NCBI RefSeq assembly: GCF_009760405.1
Contig: NZ_WRPP01000015.1
Span: 62,001 to 126,000, forward strand
DNA from: Nocardia terrae
GTDB taxonomy: Bacteria; Actinomycetota; Actinomycetes; Mycobacteriales; Mycobacteriaceae
Reading direction: 5' to 3'
Length of the DNA: 64,000 nt
Each line of letters opens with the position of its first letter. Position 1 is the stretch's first letter. Made by a program: the position numbers and the translations under genes. Shown here piece after piece: positions 26,667 through 36,100 of this stretch. The notes under the pieces are model-generated. The model searched no databases and was not told the DNA's origin. It saw only the letters and a list, made by a program, of their open reading frames with translations.

Positions 26667-26740
26667 TGGACCAACCGGGATTTGAACCCGGAACCTACTG
26701 TGTGCAAAACAGTCGCTCTGCCAATTGGAGCTACTGGCCC
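26667..26740 (-). tRNA. tRNA-Ala, anticodon UGC, atypical D arm
   Basis: A 74-nt cloverleaf: acceptor GGGCCAG/TTGGTCC with the alanine identity pair G3:U70, D stem GCTC/GAGC, anticodon stem ACTGT/ACAGT with loop TTTGCAC (anticodon UGC), T arm CCGGG-TTCAAAT-CCCGG, discriminator A, no encoded CCA. There is one extra C between the D stem and the expected A14 (GCTC-C-AATTGGCA). The sequence differs strongly from the standard mycobacterial tRNA-Ala. Confidence 0.88.
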
Positions 26741-26812
26741 GGAATGCAAGGGTTTTCCGCACCGAGAGACGCGTCGCGGGGCGGCGCACCTACCTTGCTC
26801 TGCGGCTTCTCG

Positions 26813-26888
26813 TCGGGACGGCGAGATTCGAACTCGCAGCCTCCTGGTCCCAAACCAGGCGCTCTGCACAAGTTGGAGCTACATCCCG
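26813..26888 (-). tRNA. tRNA-Pro, anticodon UGG, atypical D arm
   Basis: A 76-nt cloverleaf: acceptor CGGGATG/CGTCCCG (C1:G72, discriminator A, as in tRNA-Pro), D stem GCTC/GAGC, anticodon stem CCTGG/CCAGG with loop TTTGGGA (UGG), variable loop AGGCT, T arm GCGAG-TTCGAAT-CTCGC. No CCA is encoded. The D loop (CAACTTGTGCA) has the same extra C as the neighbouring tRNA-Ala and lacks the usual G18-G19 pair. Confidence 0.87.
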
Positions 26889-26923
26889 TAGAAGCGTGAC
26901 GAATGGATTTGTTCCGAGGAACG

Positions 26924-26966
26924 AAAAAGGGCCGCTCCCTCGGCGATTCCGCCGAGGACACGGCCC
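26924..26966 (-). terminator. Factor-independent terminator after a 35-codon ORF
   Basis: On the minus strand GGGCCG-TGTC-CTCGGCG-GAAT-CGCCGAG-GGAG-CGGCCC is followed by TTTTT. The two stem blocks and the U tract make a strong intrinsic terminator. It lies 20 bp after the small ORF and upstream of tRNA-Pro. Confidence 0.85.
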
Positions 26967-26985
26967 GTGAGTACCGGAGGGAACT

Positions 26986-27093
26986 CTATGGGCCGCTGCG
27001 GCGATAATCGCTGCGCGGTGACAACCCTTCCGCCGGAAGGCGATCACCGGCGGCAGCCGACCACGCGAGCGTGGCTTCTGCTGTTCCGGTCAT
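26986..27093 (-). CDS. Possible 35-residue small protein
   Basis: From the ATG at 27093 the frame encodes a 35-residue peptide beginning MTGTAEATLAWSAAAGDRLP and ending YRRSGP. GGAAGGGA stands about six bases before the start. Upstream, TAGCGT (in TGTTAGCGTT, about 27130) resembles an actinobacterial -10. A strong terminator follows directly. The complete promoter, ribosome site, ORF and terminator arrangement argues for a real unit, either a small protein or a small RNA with an incidental frame. I recognise no family. Confidence 0.5.
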   Translation of the reverse strand: MTGTAEATLAWSAAAGDRLPAEGLSPRSDYRRSGP

Positions 27094-27173
27094 TGCGATC
27101 CCTTCCGTTGTCGGTGTGCCACAACGCTAACAGGCACTTCCCTCCAGCGGTACCGAATTAATTCGCGGCGGAA

Positions 27174-27815
27174 TCAGCTCAGCAGACGTTGCTCGTTCGC
27201 GACGGCCACGGCGGCCGCGCGGTTGTCGACGCCGAGCTTGGCGTAGATGCGGCCGAGGTGAGTTTTCACGGTGGCCTCGCTGACATGGAGGGCGCGGGCG
27301 ATTTCGCGGTTTCCGCTGCCCTGGGCCAATTGGGCGAGGATGTCGAGTTCGCGCGGAGTCAAGGCGGGCTGCGGGTTTCGCATGCGGTTGAGAACCCGGT
27401 CGGCGATGGGCGGGGAAAGGGCGGTGCGGCCGTGGGCCGCCGAGTGGATGGCGGTGAAGAGTTCTTCGGGGCGTTCGGCTTTGAGGAGATAGCCGGTCGC
27501 GCCGGCGGCGATGGCGCGGGTGATGTCGGCGTCGGTGTCGTAGGTGGTGAGCACCAGGACGTGCGGGATGGGCGCGGGAGCGGTGGTGATGCGGCGGGTG
27601 GCTTCGATGCCGTCCATATCGCCGCCGAGTTGGAGGTCCATCAGCACGACGTCGGGGTGCAGGCGTGCGGCGAGGGTGACGGCTTCGGGGCCGCTGCCCG
27701 CTTCGCCGATGACGTCGATGTCCGGCGCGCTGTCCAGCAGGGCCCGTAGACCTGCGCGGACGACGGCGTGATCGTCGCAGATGAGCAGGCGGACAGGGGT
27801 TTTCGTGTCGGTCAC
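27174..27815 (-). CDS. NarL/LuxR-type response regulator, SenR-like
   Basis: A 213-residue protein with a receiver domain (RLLICDDHAVVRAGLRALL, phospho-Asp in VVLMDLQLGG, Lys in YLLKAERPEE) and a LuxR HTH (LTPRELDILAQLAQGSGNREIARAL, VSEATVKTHLGRIYAKLGV). It overlaps the histidine kinase gene by four bases, so they form one operon. The divergent HbpS-like gene makes SenR of the Streptomyces SenS-SenR-HbpS system the closest named model, with redox or haem stress as the likely signal. Confidence 0.93.
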   Translation of the reverse strand: MTDTKTPVRLLICDDHAVVRAGLRALLDSAPDIDVIGEAGSGPEAVTLAARLHPDVVLMDLQLGGDMDGIEATRRITTAPAPIPHVLVLTTYDTDADITRAIAAGATGYLLKAERPEELFTAIHSAAHGRTALSPPIADRVLNRMRNPQPALTPRELDILAQLAQGSGNREIARALHVSEATVKTHLGRIYAKLGVDNRAAAVAVANEQRLLS

Positions 27816-28984
27816 GGTCGCTCCAAGGGGACTTCGGCGGAGACGACGGTGCCGTCGCCGGGCGCCGATTCGACGGTGAGGGCGCCGCCCAGTTGGCGCA
27901 GGCGGGCGCGCATGGCGGGCAGGCCGTGGCCGCGGTCGGCGCTGGTGGCGGGCGCGGCGGGGTCGAATCCCTTGCCGTCGTCGGCGATGTCGAGCAGCAG
28001 CCGGTCACCGAGATCGGTGAGGGTGAGGGTGACGGAGGTCGCTCCGGCGTGCTCACGGGCATTGGCCAAGGCGCCCTGTGCGATTCGCAATAGTGCGGCC
28101 TCGACGCCGGGCGGTAGCTCGACCGGGGCACCCTCGATGTGGATGTCCACGGTCAGGGATTCGCCGCGCTCGCGCTCGGCCATCGCCCGCAGCGCCTCGA
28201 CCAGTGAGCCGCCCGCCAGGTCGGTCGGCGTCAGATCGTGGACGAAGCGGCGCGCCTCGGCCAGATTGTGTTCGGCGACCGCCGCCGCGTCGCGGACATG
28301 CGCGCGGGCCCGGGCGGGATCGGTGTCCCAGACCCGGTCGGCGGCCTGCAGCAGCATGCGCTGGCTCGAAAGTCCTTGGGCCAGGGTGTCGTGGATCTCC
28401 ATGGCCAGCCGCTCGCGTTCGGCGAGCGTGCCTTCACGGCGTTCGGTGGCGGCCAGTTCCTGCCGGGTGGCACGCAAGTCGTCGATGAGGGCGGCCTGAC
28501 GTTCGGTCTGGCGCAGCAGGCCGACGAACAGCGCGGTGCCCAGCGCGGCCACGGCGGGCGGCGCCAGCAGCACGTTCGGGTCGGCCCAGCCCGCGATCTT
28601 CAACTGGGCGTCGACCACCAGCGCGGTCAGCACCGCGACCAGTGCGACCGCCAACCGAAACGGGAGGATCCGCACGCCGGTGTAGAGCAGCGGCACCGCG
28701 CACCACACGAAACTGGGTGCGAGCACCACCAGTACCGCCCACGCCGCCACCAGCAGCGCGAACCACACCAGCCGGCGCGAAGCGCGCAGTTCGCTCACCA
28801 CATAGAGCCCGGCCAGCCCGACGGAGAGCCCGATCACCAGCGGCAGGCGCGGGTTGTCGTGATGACGAAGCACGTACCGCAGCAGCGAGGCGGCCAGCAG
28901 CACGTAGAAGGTGCTGTGCACCACGGTGCCCAGCAGCCGGGTGTCCTCGCGGGGCTGCGCGTATCCCCGATCCTGGGACGGCAA
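27812..28984 (-). CDS. Membrane sensor histidine kinase (HisKA_3), SenS-like
   Basis: The protein has about 390 residues. The N-terminal half contains five or six membrane spans (STFYVLLAASLLRYVL through ALFVGLL). The dimerisation/phospho-acceptor segment is RLAMEIHDTLAQGLSSQRML, with His in EIHD, and the ATPase domain has NAREHAG, DIADDGKGFD and GHGLPAM. I chose the TTG at 28984 because AGAGGAGG lies eight bases upstream; another TTG at 29017 is possible. In the model system extracellular HbpS modulates SenS; here the outer loops are short, so an interaction is inferred only from synteny. Confidence 0.9.
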   Translation of the reverse strand: MPSQDRGYAQPREDTRLLGTVVHSTFYVLLAASLLRYVLRHHDNPRLPLVIGLSVGLAGLYVVSELRASRRLVWFALLVAAWAVLVVLAPSFVWCAVPLLYTGVRILPFRLAVALVAVLTALVVDAQLKIAGWADPNVLLAPPAVAALGTALFVGLLRQTERQAALIDDLRATRQELAATERREGTLAERERLAMEIHDTLAQGLSSQRMLLQAADRVWDTDPARARAHVRDAAAVAEHNLAEARRFVHDLTPTDLAGGSLVEALRAMAERERGESLTVDIHIEGAPVELPPGVEAALLRIAQGALANAREHAGATSVTLTLTDLGDRLLLDIADDGKGFDPAAPATSADRGHGLPAMRARLRQLGGALTVESAPGDGTVVSAEVPLERP

Positions 28985-29195
28985 GCGGGCACCTCCTCTG
29001 CGGCGACGGCGTGGCAAACATCCCTATTCTGACCCGTCCCCGCCCCCGCGAGGGTCATCCGATCGGTTGATACGCGGGTCCGCCGTACCGCACGCCGTTT
29101 CCCATCCAGCGCGCCGATGTGCCCGGACGTCCCGGCCAGCAGGCTGGAAGGCGAACAGAGCGAACAGCTTTCAACCCAGATCCGCGGAGGACACC

Positions 29196-29768
29196 ATGAC
29201 CACCCCTGACCAGTCCAACTCCACCCGTAAGCGCCTGATCATCGGCGGCGCGGCCGCGGCGGTCGTGGCCGCCGGAGTGATCGGCGTGGTGTCGGTGAAC
29301 GCGCAGGATCCCGATCCGGGCAGCAAGACCCCGGTCGTGGCCGATGTCGCCAATGGCAATCTGCAGCAGAGCACCCATCTGACCATCGCCGCCGCCACCA
29401 AGGCAGCGCAGGCCGCCCTCGACGCGGCGGTCAAGGAGAACCAGCACGTGACGGTCGCCGTGGTGGACCGCGACGGCAATACGATCGTGACGCTGCGCGG
29501 GGACGGCGCGGGCCCGCAGTCCTACTCCTCCGCGCAGGAGAAAGCGTTCACCGCGGTCTCCTGGAATGCGCCCACTTCTCAGCTGGCCAAGCGTCTCGAC
29601 GGCGCGCCGCATCTGGCCGACATCAAGGGCACGCTGTTCCTCGCGGGCGGCGCGCCGGTGGCCGCCAAGGGTGGCGCTCCGATCGCGGGCATCGGTGTGG
29701 CCGGTGCGCCCAGCGGCGATCAGGACGAGAGGTTCGCGCAGGCGGGTGTGGCCGCGCTCGGTAACTGA
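29196..29768 (+). CDS. Exported HbpS/GlcG-like haem-binding protein
   Basis: A 190-residue protein with an N-terminal signal or anchor (RKRLIIGGAAAAVVAAGVIGVV). The mature part is a GlcG/HbpS (DUF336) domain: LTIAAATKAAQAALDAAVKE, HVTVAVVDRDGNTIVTLRGD, AQEKAFTAVSWNAPTSQLAK and GGAPIAGIGVAGAPSGDQDE. HbpS binds haem and iron outside the cell and signals to the SenS kinase in Streptomyces. The gene is divergent from the kinase/regulator operon, as expected for this module. The start at 29196 follows GGAGG by five bases. Confidence 0.87.
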   Translation: MTTPDQSNSTRKRLIIGGAAAAVVAAGVIGVVSVNAQDPDPGSKTPVVADVANGNLQQSTHLTIAAATKAAQAALDAAVKENQHVTVAVVDRDGNTIVTLRGDGAGPQSYSSAQEKAFTAVSWNAPTSQLAKRLDGAPHLADIKGTLFLAGGAPVAAKGGAPIAGIGVAGAPSGDQDERFAQAGVAALGN

Positions 29769-29872
29769 GCGGCTGCCGCAGGTTCGGGATTCGATCGCCG
29801 GGTGCGGCATCGGGCGCGCCGACACTCGGCACGATTCCGAACCGGTCGGGAGGGAGTACTACTCTTCTCCCG

Positions 29873-31711
29873 GTGACCGAGTCCGCTGACGGATTGCTGC
29901 CCGACCCGAGGGGGGTCGGGCATGAGGAGTTTCCCAGCGCGGATCGACGGAGCGATGCCGACCGGCTGCGATTGTTCTCCTTCGCCACCGCGGAGAAACG
30001 GGCCGATTACCTGTGGGTGTTGCGGGCGTTCGACACCGCGCGCGCCGCGTACGTGGTGCTGCTGCACGCCTCCGACGTCGCCGACACGCTCAATCGTTGC
30101 CCGGGCGCGCCCGCGCTGACGGCCACCGAGGTCGGGCCGCTGCTCGAGCAGTTGCATCAGTGGGGTGTGCTGGAACGTAGTTACGACGGCACACGGGCGG
30201 CGACCCTGGCCGAGTATCGGAACCGGCATTTCGTCTATCAGTTCTCCCAGGCGGGATATCAGGCATATCGGGCGGTTTCGGATGTGCTGGACGCGCGGCT
30301 CGACGAAGCGGCGCTGTCGCGGCTGGTGCTGCCGGAACTGCTCGCGGATCTGCACACCCTCGCCGAAGCCAACAAGAGCGCCGACGCGCCGCGCGTGTAC
30401 CGGGTGCTGAACCGGCTCGACCGGGCACTGTCGGATCTGGCCGAGCGCGCCGCGCACTTCTACCTGACTCTCGGCGATCTGGTCCGCACCACCGAGGCCA
30501 CCCCCGAGGCGTTCCTCGCGCACAAGGACGCGCTGCTGGCGCACATGCGCGAATTCTCCATGGACCTGGCACGTTTCGCGCCGCGCCTGGCCACCGCCAT
30601 CCGCGAGGTGGAGGACACCGGCGTCGAGGATCTCATCGAACGCGCCGCCCGCTGCGATGAGCGCGTCCTGCTGAACACCGCTGAGCGCCAGGCTGATTGG
30701 CGGGCCCGCTGGCAGGGCCTGCGCGGCTGGTTCATCGGCGACGACGAGGGCGGCCTGACCGAGTGTGAGCGCCTGCGCGAGGCGACCATGAGCGCCATCG
30801 CCGCCGTCCTGTCCCTGCTCCGACGCGTCACCGAGACCCGCAAGGGCGGCGTCAGCCGCGAATCCGCGCTGCGCCACCTGGCGGGCTGGTTCACCGCCGC
30901 CCCCACCGCCGACGCCGCCCACGCCCTCTACGACGCCGTCTTCGGCCTGGGTCGCCCCCGCCACCTGGCCATGCAGCACCCGGACGCCGACGTCATCCCC
31001 GCCATCCGATCCTGGTGGGACGCACCACCTTTGGAGATCGCCCGCACCCTCGCCGAAACCGGCCGCCCACCGACCCCCGGCGCTCCCGCCCGCCTGCAGC
31101 GCAACGACGCCGGAATCCGCCGCCTGCGCCAGGTCCAGCTCGACGCCCAGCGCGCCCGCGCCGAGGCCGCCCGCTCCCTCGCCTCCGCCGACCTCTACGA
31201 CCGCGAACTCGACGAGGGTGAAACCGAGGTGCTGCTGAAACTCCTCGACGCCGCCTCCACCGCCTGGGTCCCGGTCAGCGGCCGCGTCCCGGGCACCTCC
31301 GGCTCCGACAACGGCGTGACCCTGACCGTCTCCGAGCACACCGGTTCGACCTTGGTCCGTACCTCCAAGGGCGTGCTGCACCTCAACAATCGACGACTCG
31401 AGGTCCGTGAGACGACCGCGATCCGAGTCCGCAAATCGCCTGCGGTGCAAAATGATCGGCCGGGCAAGAACCCACATCGCCCGACTTCCGACAAGTCCGG
31501 ACCCCGCACCGACTCCGACGCCGCCGAGGTCGGGACCACTGCCTCCCCGTCCACCGACGCGGCTGTCACCGCGGATTCCGGGTCCACCGGCACCGGCCGA
31601 TCCGAGACCCGTCCGGCCGGTTCCGTTGCGGCTCATACCGACACCGCTGCCACGTTCGGCGGCGGCCCGTCCCACGTCGACCTGGACGACAGCGCCGGGG
31701 AGGTGGGCTGA
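29873..31711 (+). CDS. jetA: JetA, kleisin-like subunit of type II Wadjet (DUF2397, TIGR02677)
   Basis: A 612-residue protein beginning at the GTG at 29873. DUF2397 features are RADYLWVLRAFDTARAAYVVLLH at the N-terminus, VLERSYDGTRAATLAEYRNR, a long helical middle, and HLAGWFTAAPTADAAHALYDAVFGL. The last ~90 residues are polar and disordered. In Wadjet complexes JetA bridges the JetC heads like MukF. It overlaps jetB by one base (TGATG), which gives tight coupling of the subunits. The start lacks a close Shine-Dalgarno, so a later start is possible. Confidence 0.9.
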   Translation: MTESADGLLPDPRGVGHEEFPSADRRSDADRLRLFSFATAEKRADYLWVLRAFDTARAAYVVLLHASDVADTLNRCPGAPALTATEVGPLLEQLHQWGVLERSYDGTRAATLAEYRNRHFVYQFSQAGYQAYRAVSDVLDARLDEAALSRLVLPELLADLHTLAEANKSADAPRVYRVLNRLDRALSDLAERAAHFYLTLGDLVRTTEATPEAFLAHKDALLAHMREFSMDLARFAPRLATAIREVEDTGVEDLIERAARCDERVLLNTAERQADWRARWQGLRGWFIGDDEGGLTECERLREATMSAIAAVLSLLRRVTETRKGGVSRESALRHLAGWFTAAPTADAAHALYDAVFGLGRPRHLAMQHPDADVIPAIRSWWDAPPLEIARTLAETGRPPTPGAPARLQRNDAGIRRLRQVQLDAQRARAEAARSLASADLYDRELDEGETEVLLKLLDAASTAWVPVSGRVPGTSGSDNGVTLTVSEHTGSTLVRTSKGVLHLNNRRLEVRETTAIRVRKSPAVQNDRPGKNPHRPTSDKSGPRTDSDAAEVGTTASPSTDAAVTADSGSTGTGRSETRPAGSVAAHTDTAATFGGGPSHVDLDDSAGEVG

Positions 31712-33114
31712 TGCACGCGCGGAGTATCGATTCACTGGCGTTGGACAGTTATCAGCGCGCCGCCCGGGTCATCTTGGCCAACCACCTTGTCACCCGCACC
31801 TATCCGGATCGGATTGCGCTGCCGCTGCTTCGGCGGTGGGCGACGGAGTTGCGGGAGGATCTGGCCGAGCTGTTCGGGTATCGGCTGGAGGTCACCGAGA
31901 CCACGGCGCGGTTGTTTCCGGTGCTGGATCGGCTCGAGGCGGGGCGGCCCGCGCGGACTACCGGGGACCGGTTGTTCGATCGGCGGCGATACGCCTATCT
32001 GGCGCTGGCGTTGGCGGCGTTGGGGCGGGCCGGGGATCAGATCACGTTGTCGGAGTTGGCGGATCAGGTGGCGGCCTATACCGAGCGGGTGGAGGGGCTG
32101 GAGCTCGCGCCGGATCGGGCGGCGGATCGGGATGCGTTCGTGGACGCGGTCGGCTGGCTGGCGGCGCGCGGTGCGGTCAGTCTCGCCGATGGCGATGCGG
32201 GCGGGTGGGCCAGTGATCCCGAGGCCGGGGAGGCGCTCTACGACATCGACCGGTCGATCGTGTTCGCCTTGTTCCGGCCGCCGCGGGCGCTGCAGCATCT
32301 ACAGAGCGTGACCGGCCTGCTGGGCGAGGAGGCGGGTGGGGCCGATACCCGTTCTCCGGCAATGGCTCTGGCCGCCCGCAAGGTGCGGCGCGCGTTGGTC
32401 GAGCAGCCGGTGGTGTACGCCGACGAGCTCGACGAGCCCGAACGCTCGCTGCTGGCGCAGGAGAAGCTGGTCACCGAGGTCGAGTACCTGACCGGCCTCC
32501 GTGCCGAGCGGCGCGCGGAAGGGGTTGCGCTGATCGACTCTTCGGGCAGGCTCTCGGATGTGCGTTTCCCCGGCACCGGAACCCTCGCGCAGGTGGCCCT
32601 GCTGCTGGCGGGTGAGATCGCCGATCTGGTCCTGGATATCGACAATCCGGTGGAGCGCAGGCAGCGCCCGGACCGCCCGCTGACCGATCTGGCCGAGCAG
32701 CTGGACTCCGCGATCCCGGCCACGACCGTCTTCACTCCGCTGGCCGATCCCCTGGACATCTTCGGCCCGCAGGAGGATTCGGACGAGGACACGGAAGAAC
32801 CGGAGATTCCGGACTTCCCGTTCATCGAGTCGTCCTGGATCCGCGACACGGTCAAGATGCTGACCGACCGCTACGGCAACACCTTCGCCGCCCAATGGCA
32901 GGCCGACGTCCCCGGGCTGACCGCCGAGACGGTCTCGCTGCTCGAACGCCTGCGCCTGGTGGAGCTGGTCGACGGCGGCCTGCTCATCCTGCCCGCGCTG
33001 GCCCGCTACCGGGGCGCGATCGTCACCATCCGCACCCGTGCGGAAACCGAATTGTTCATCTCCCCCACGCGATTGGGCGCGGACGGCTCGACAGAGAAGG
33101 GATCCGGCGACTGA
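31711..33114 (+). CDS. jetB: JetB, KITE-like subunit of type II Wadjet (DUF2398, TIGR02678)
   Basis: A 467-residue protein matching DUF2398: YQRAARVILANHLVTRTYPD, LPLLRRWATELREDLAELFGYRLEV, RRRYAYLALALAALGRAGDQ, and an acidic stretch (EDSDEDTEEPEIPDFP) before FAAQWQADVPGLTAETVSLL. The winged-helix character and position fit the MukE-like KITE subunit that binds JetA. Start and stop each overlap a neighbour by one base (TGATG at 31709 and 33112). Confidence 0.9.
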   Translation: MHARSIDSLALDSYQRAARVILANHLVTRTYPDRIALPLLRRWATELREDLAELFGYRLEVTETTARLFPVLDRLEAGRPARTTGDRLFDRRRYAYLALALAALGRAGDQITLSELADQVAAYTERVEGLELAPDRAADRDAFVDAVGWLAARGAVSLADGDAGGWASDPEAGEALYDIDRSIVFALFRPPRALQHLQSVTGLLGEEAGGADTRSPAMALAARKVRRALVEQPVVYADELDEPERSLLAQEKLVTEVEYLTGLRAERRAEGVALIDSSGRLSDVRFPGTGTLAQVALLLAGEIADLVLDIDNPVERRQRPDRPLTDLAEQLDSAIPATTVFTPLADPLDIFGPQEDSDEDTEEPEIPDFPFIESSWIRDTVKMLTDRYGNTFAAQWQADVPGLTAETVSLLERLRLVELVDGGLLILPALARYRGAIVTIRTRAETELFISPTRLGADGSTEKGSGD

Positions 33115-36100
33115 TGGCCGACCACATTCACGGTGGAGTGCGCTTCGTCCCCACCCGCGCGGGCATCATCAACCTGTGGGACTACCGCGATCAGGAGTTC
33201 TGTTTCGCGGACGGCCGCCTGGTGCTGCGCGGGCCCAACGGCTCGGGCAAGACCAAGGCGCTGGAGGTGTTGTTCCCGTTCGTGTTCGACGGGCGGATCG
33301 AGCCGCGCCGGCTCAACCCGTTCGCGGGCGAGGAACGCACCATGAAGTCGAACCTGTTGTACCGCAAGCAGGAATCGGCCTACTCGTATGTGTGGATGGA
33401 GTTCGCGCGCGGGACCTGGGATGAACCGGAGACGGTGACCATCGGCATCGGTATGCGCGCCACCCGCTCCAATGACAAGGTGACGCGCTGGTATTTCGTC
33501 GCCGACGGCCGTGTCGGCGTGGACTTCTCGCTGCTGGGCCCCGACGACCGGCCGTTGACACGTAAGCAGCTGGCCGAGCAGATCGGTTCGGACGCCATCG
33601 TGGACCGCCCGGTCGAGTACCGGAATGCCATCGACGCCCGCATGTTCGGGCTCGGCCAGCAGCGCTACGACCAGCTGATCAATCTGATCCTGACGCTGCG
33701 CCGCCCGCAGCTGGCCAAGAACCTCGACCCGCGCGGGCTCTCGCAGGCTCTCACCGACGGTCTGCGTCCGCTCGACGAGCAGCTGATCCTCGACGCGGCG
33801 CGCTCCTTCAGCGATATGGAGGAGGTCGGCCGTACCCTCGAGGGCCTCGTCCAGGCCGATTCCGCGACCCGCGATTTCGTCAAGGTTTACAACAAATACC
33901 TTGCCGTGCAAGCGAAGACCGATATCGACCAGGTGCAGGCCCGCCTGGACGCGGTCACCCACGCGAGCACCGCCCTGCACGCCGCGGCGGCCCTGCGCAA
34001 GCGTCGCGACACCGAGCGCGCCGCCGCCGAAACCCGCGCCGAGGACTCCGATCGCGCCTACGAGCAGGCCCTCGCCGACCGCGAAACCCTGCAGCGTTCC
34101 AGCGCGTACGAGGGCAAGCAGCAGCTCGACGATCTCGCCGACGCCGTGCGCCGCCTGGAGACTTCCGCGGCGGTCCACAACGACAAGGCTTTGAAGTCCC
34201 GCCAAACCGTCGACCAGCGTCTGGAGGAATCCGAGCGCGCCCTGGCCGCGGTCAACAACGCCGCCTCGGCGCTGGCTCGCGGCGAGGACGAATTGCGTTC
34301 CGCCGCAGAGGAAGCCGGAATCGCATGGACTTCCCTGTCCGAGTCCGCCCGCGCCGACCACCTCACCACCACCGTCCGCTCTCACGCCGAGGAGCGTGAC
34401 GCCGACGTCCGCGCCGTCCGCCGCGCCCTGACCCTGGTCGACCAGGCCGTCACCGAACGCACCCGCGCCGAGCGCGCGGGCCAGCGCGCCCTCGAACTGC
34501 GCGAATCCGCCGTCGCCGAACTCGCCGAGGCCGAAGCCGAGGTGGCCTTGGCCCGCGCCGACACCGCTACGGCCCTGCGCGATTGGTGGGACACCCACCG
34601 CGAGGTCTACACCCCCATCCGCACCGGCCTGTTCGAGGCGATCAACGACGCCCTCGCCCAGGTCGGCACCGAGCAGGCTCCCCGCCAGGACGCGAAAGCC
34701 GCGCGCCGGGCCAAGAAGGGCCGCAACGCCGAGCCCGACACAGCCGGAAACCGTCCCGCGGCAACGAGTGAGGGCGGCGCGGCGCTCGACGCCGCCGAGG
34801 CGCGGGCGGCAGCGCTCGACGAGGTCGCCGCGCCCGCCACACCGGCCGAGGTGCTGGCCGAGCGCACTGAGCCGCTGACCGATGAGATCCGCGGCCGACG
34901 TCAGGAGGCACGCGCGCGTGCGGCGCAGGCGACGGCCCGGGCGGGCGAGCTGCGGGCCGAACGGGAGTCGGTCGCGGCCGAACGGGATGACGCGCCAACC
35001 GGTTTCGCGGCCCGGACGGATACTCGGCCGGAGCGTCCGGGCGCGCCGTTGTGGCGGCTGGTCCGCTTCGCGGATGCCGTCGATGCCGTGGAGGCGGCGG
35101 GCATCGAGGCGGCCCTGCAGGCGGCGAACCTGCTCGACGCCTGGGTGTGCCCCGGCGACGAGCTGCCCGATCACGCGTCCGACCAGTTCCTGGTGCCGTT
35201 GCCGCCACAGGAGCGGCCGGGCGGGCGCACGCTGGCCGATGTGCTCGTCGTCGAGGACGACACCGACGCACTGACGGTGCCGCGCGAAGTGGTGGCCGAC
35301 GTACTGGCCTCCATCGCGCTGTACGAGGCCGCCACGACCGCGTCCGGCGGCGGGTCGCCTATCGCCCAGGCGCACAAGGTATCCGGGTCCGATGCTCAGC
35401 CGGTCTCCGGCACGGGATCCGTCACGATCGCCACCGATGGCCGGTTCCGGCAGGGTGTGCAGGTCGGTCGTCACTTCAAGGCGGACGCCGAGTTCATCGG
35501 CACGACCGCGCGGGCCCGGCGGCGGGAGTTGCGGCTGGCCGAGCTGGCCGCGGCCGTCGAAGCCGCCGAGCTCGAGGCCGAGACCGCCAAGGCCGAGGAG
35601 CAGGCCGCGACCGAGGAGCTGGCGAGGATTTCGGCTGCGGCCAAGGCGCTTCCGCGCACCACCGCCGTGACCGCCGCGCTGCGCGGGGTGGCCGAGGCCG
35701 CGGGCATGCTGCGGTCGCGCTCGGAGGCGGCGGGGCAGGCCGAGAAGGATCTGGATCAGGCGGTGGCGGATTACACCGCCGCGGACAAGAAGGTGCGGGC
35801 CATCGCGGCCGATCATCGCGCGCCGCGGGATCCGGCCGAGCTCGACGCGTTGGCCGCCGCTGTAAGGCATTTCGAGAACGCGGGCACCGCGTTGTTGCGG
35901 TTGCGCGGGGATCATCAGCGCGAGCACGAGCGGTCACGGGAGGCCGGGGACCGGCTCGAGGAGTCCAAGGATCTGGCCGAGGCGTTCGCCGAGGAGGCCG
36001 AGGCGGCGCGATCCGGGTATCAGGAGCAGTTGCGCAAGCTCGAGACATTGCGGGAGGCGTTGGGCGCGGGAGCGGCCGATATCGATCGCGAGCTGGAGCT

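Noticed and set aside
26552..26869. Longer N-terminus of the CPBP protease through the tRNA region
   Set aside because: It would translate across two tRNA genes; the ATG at 26551 gives the normal membrane start.
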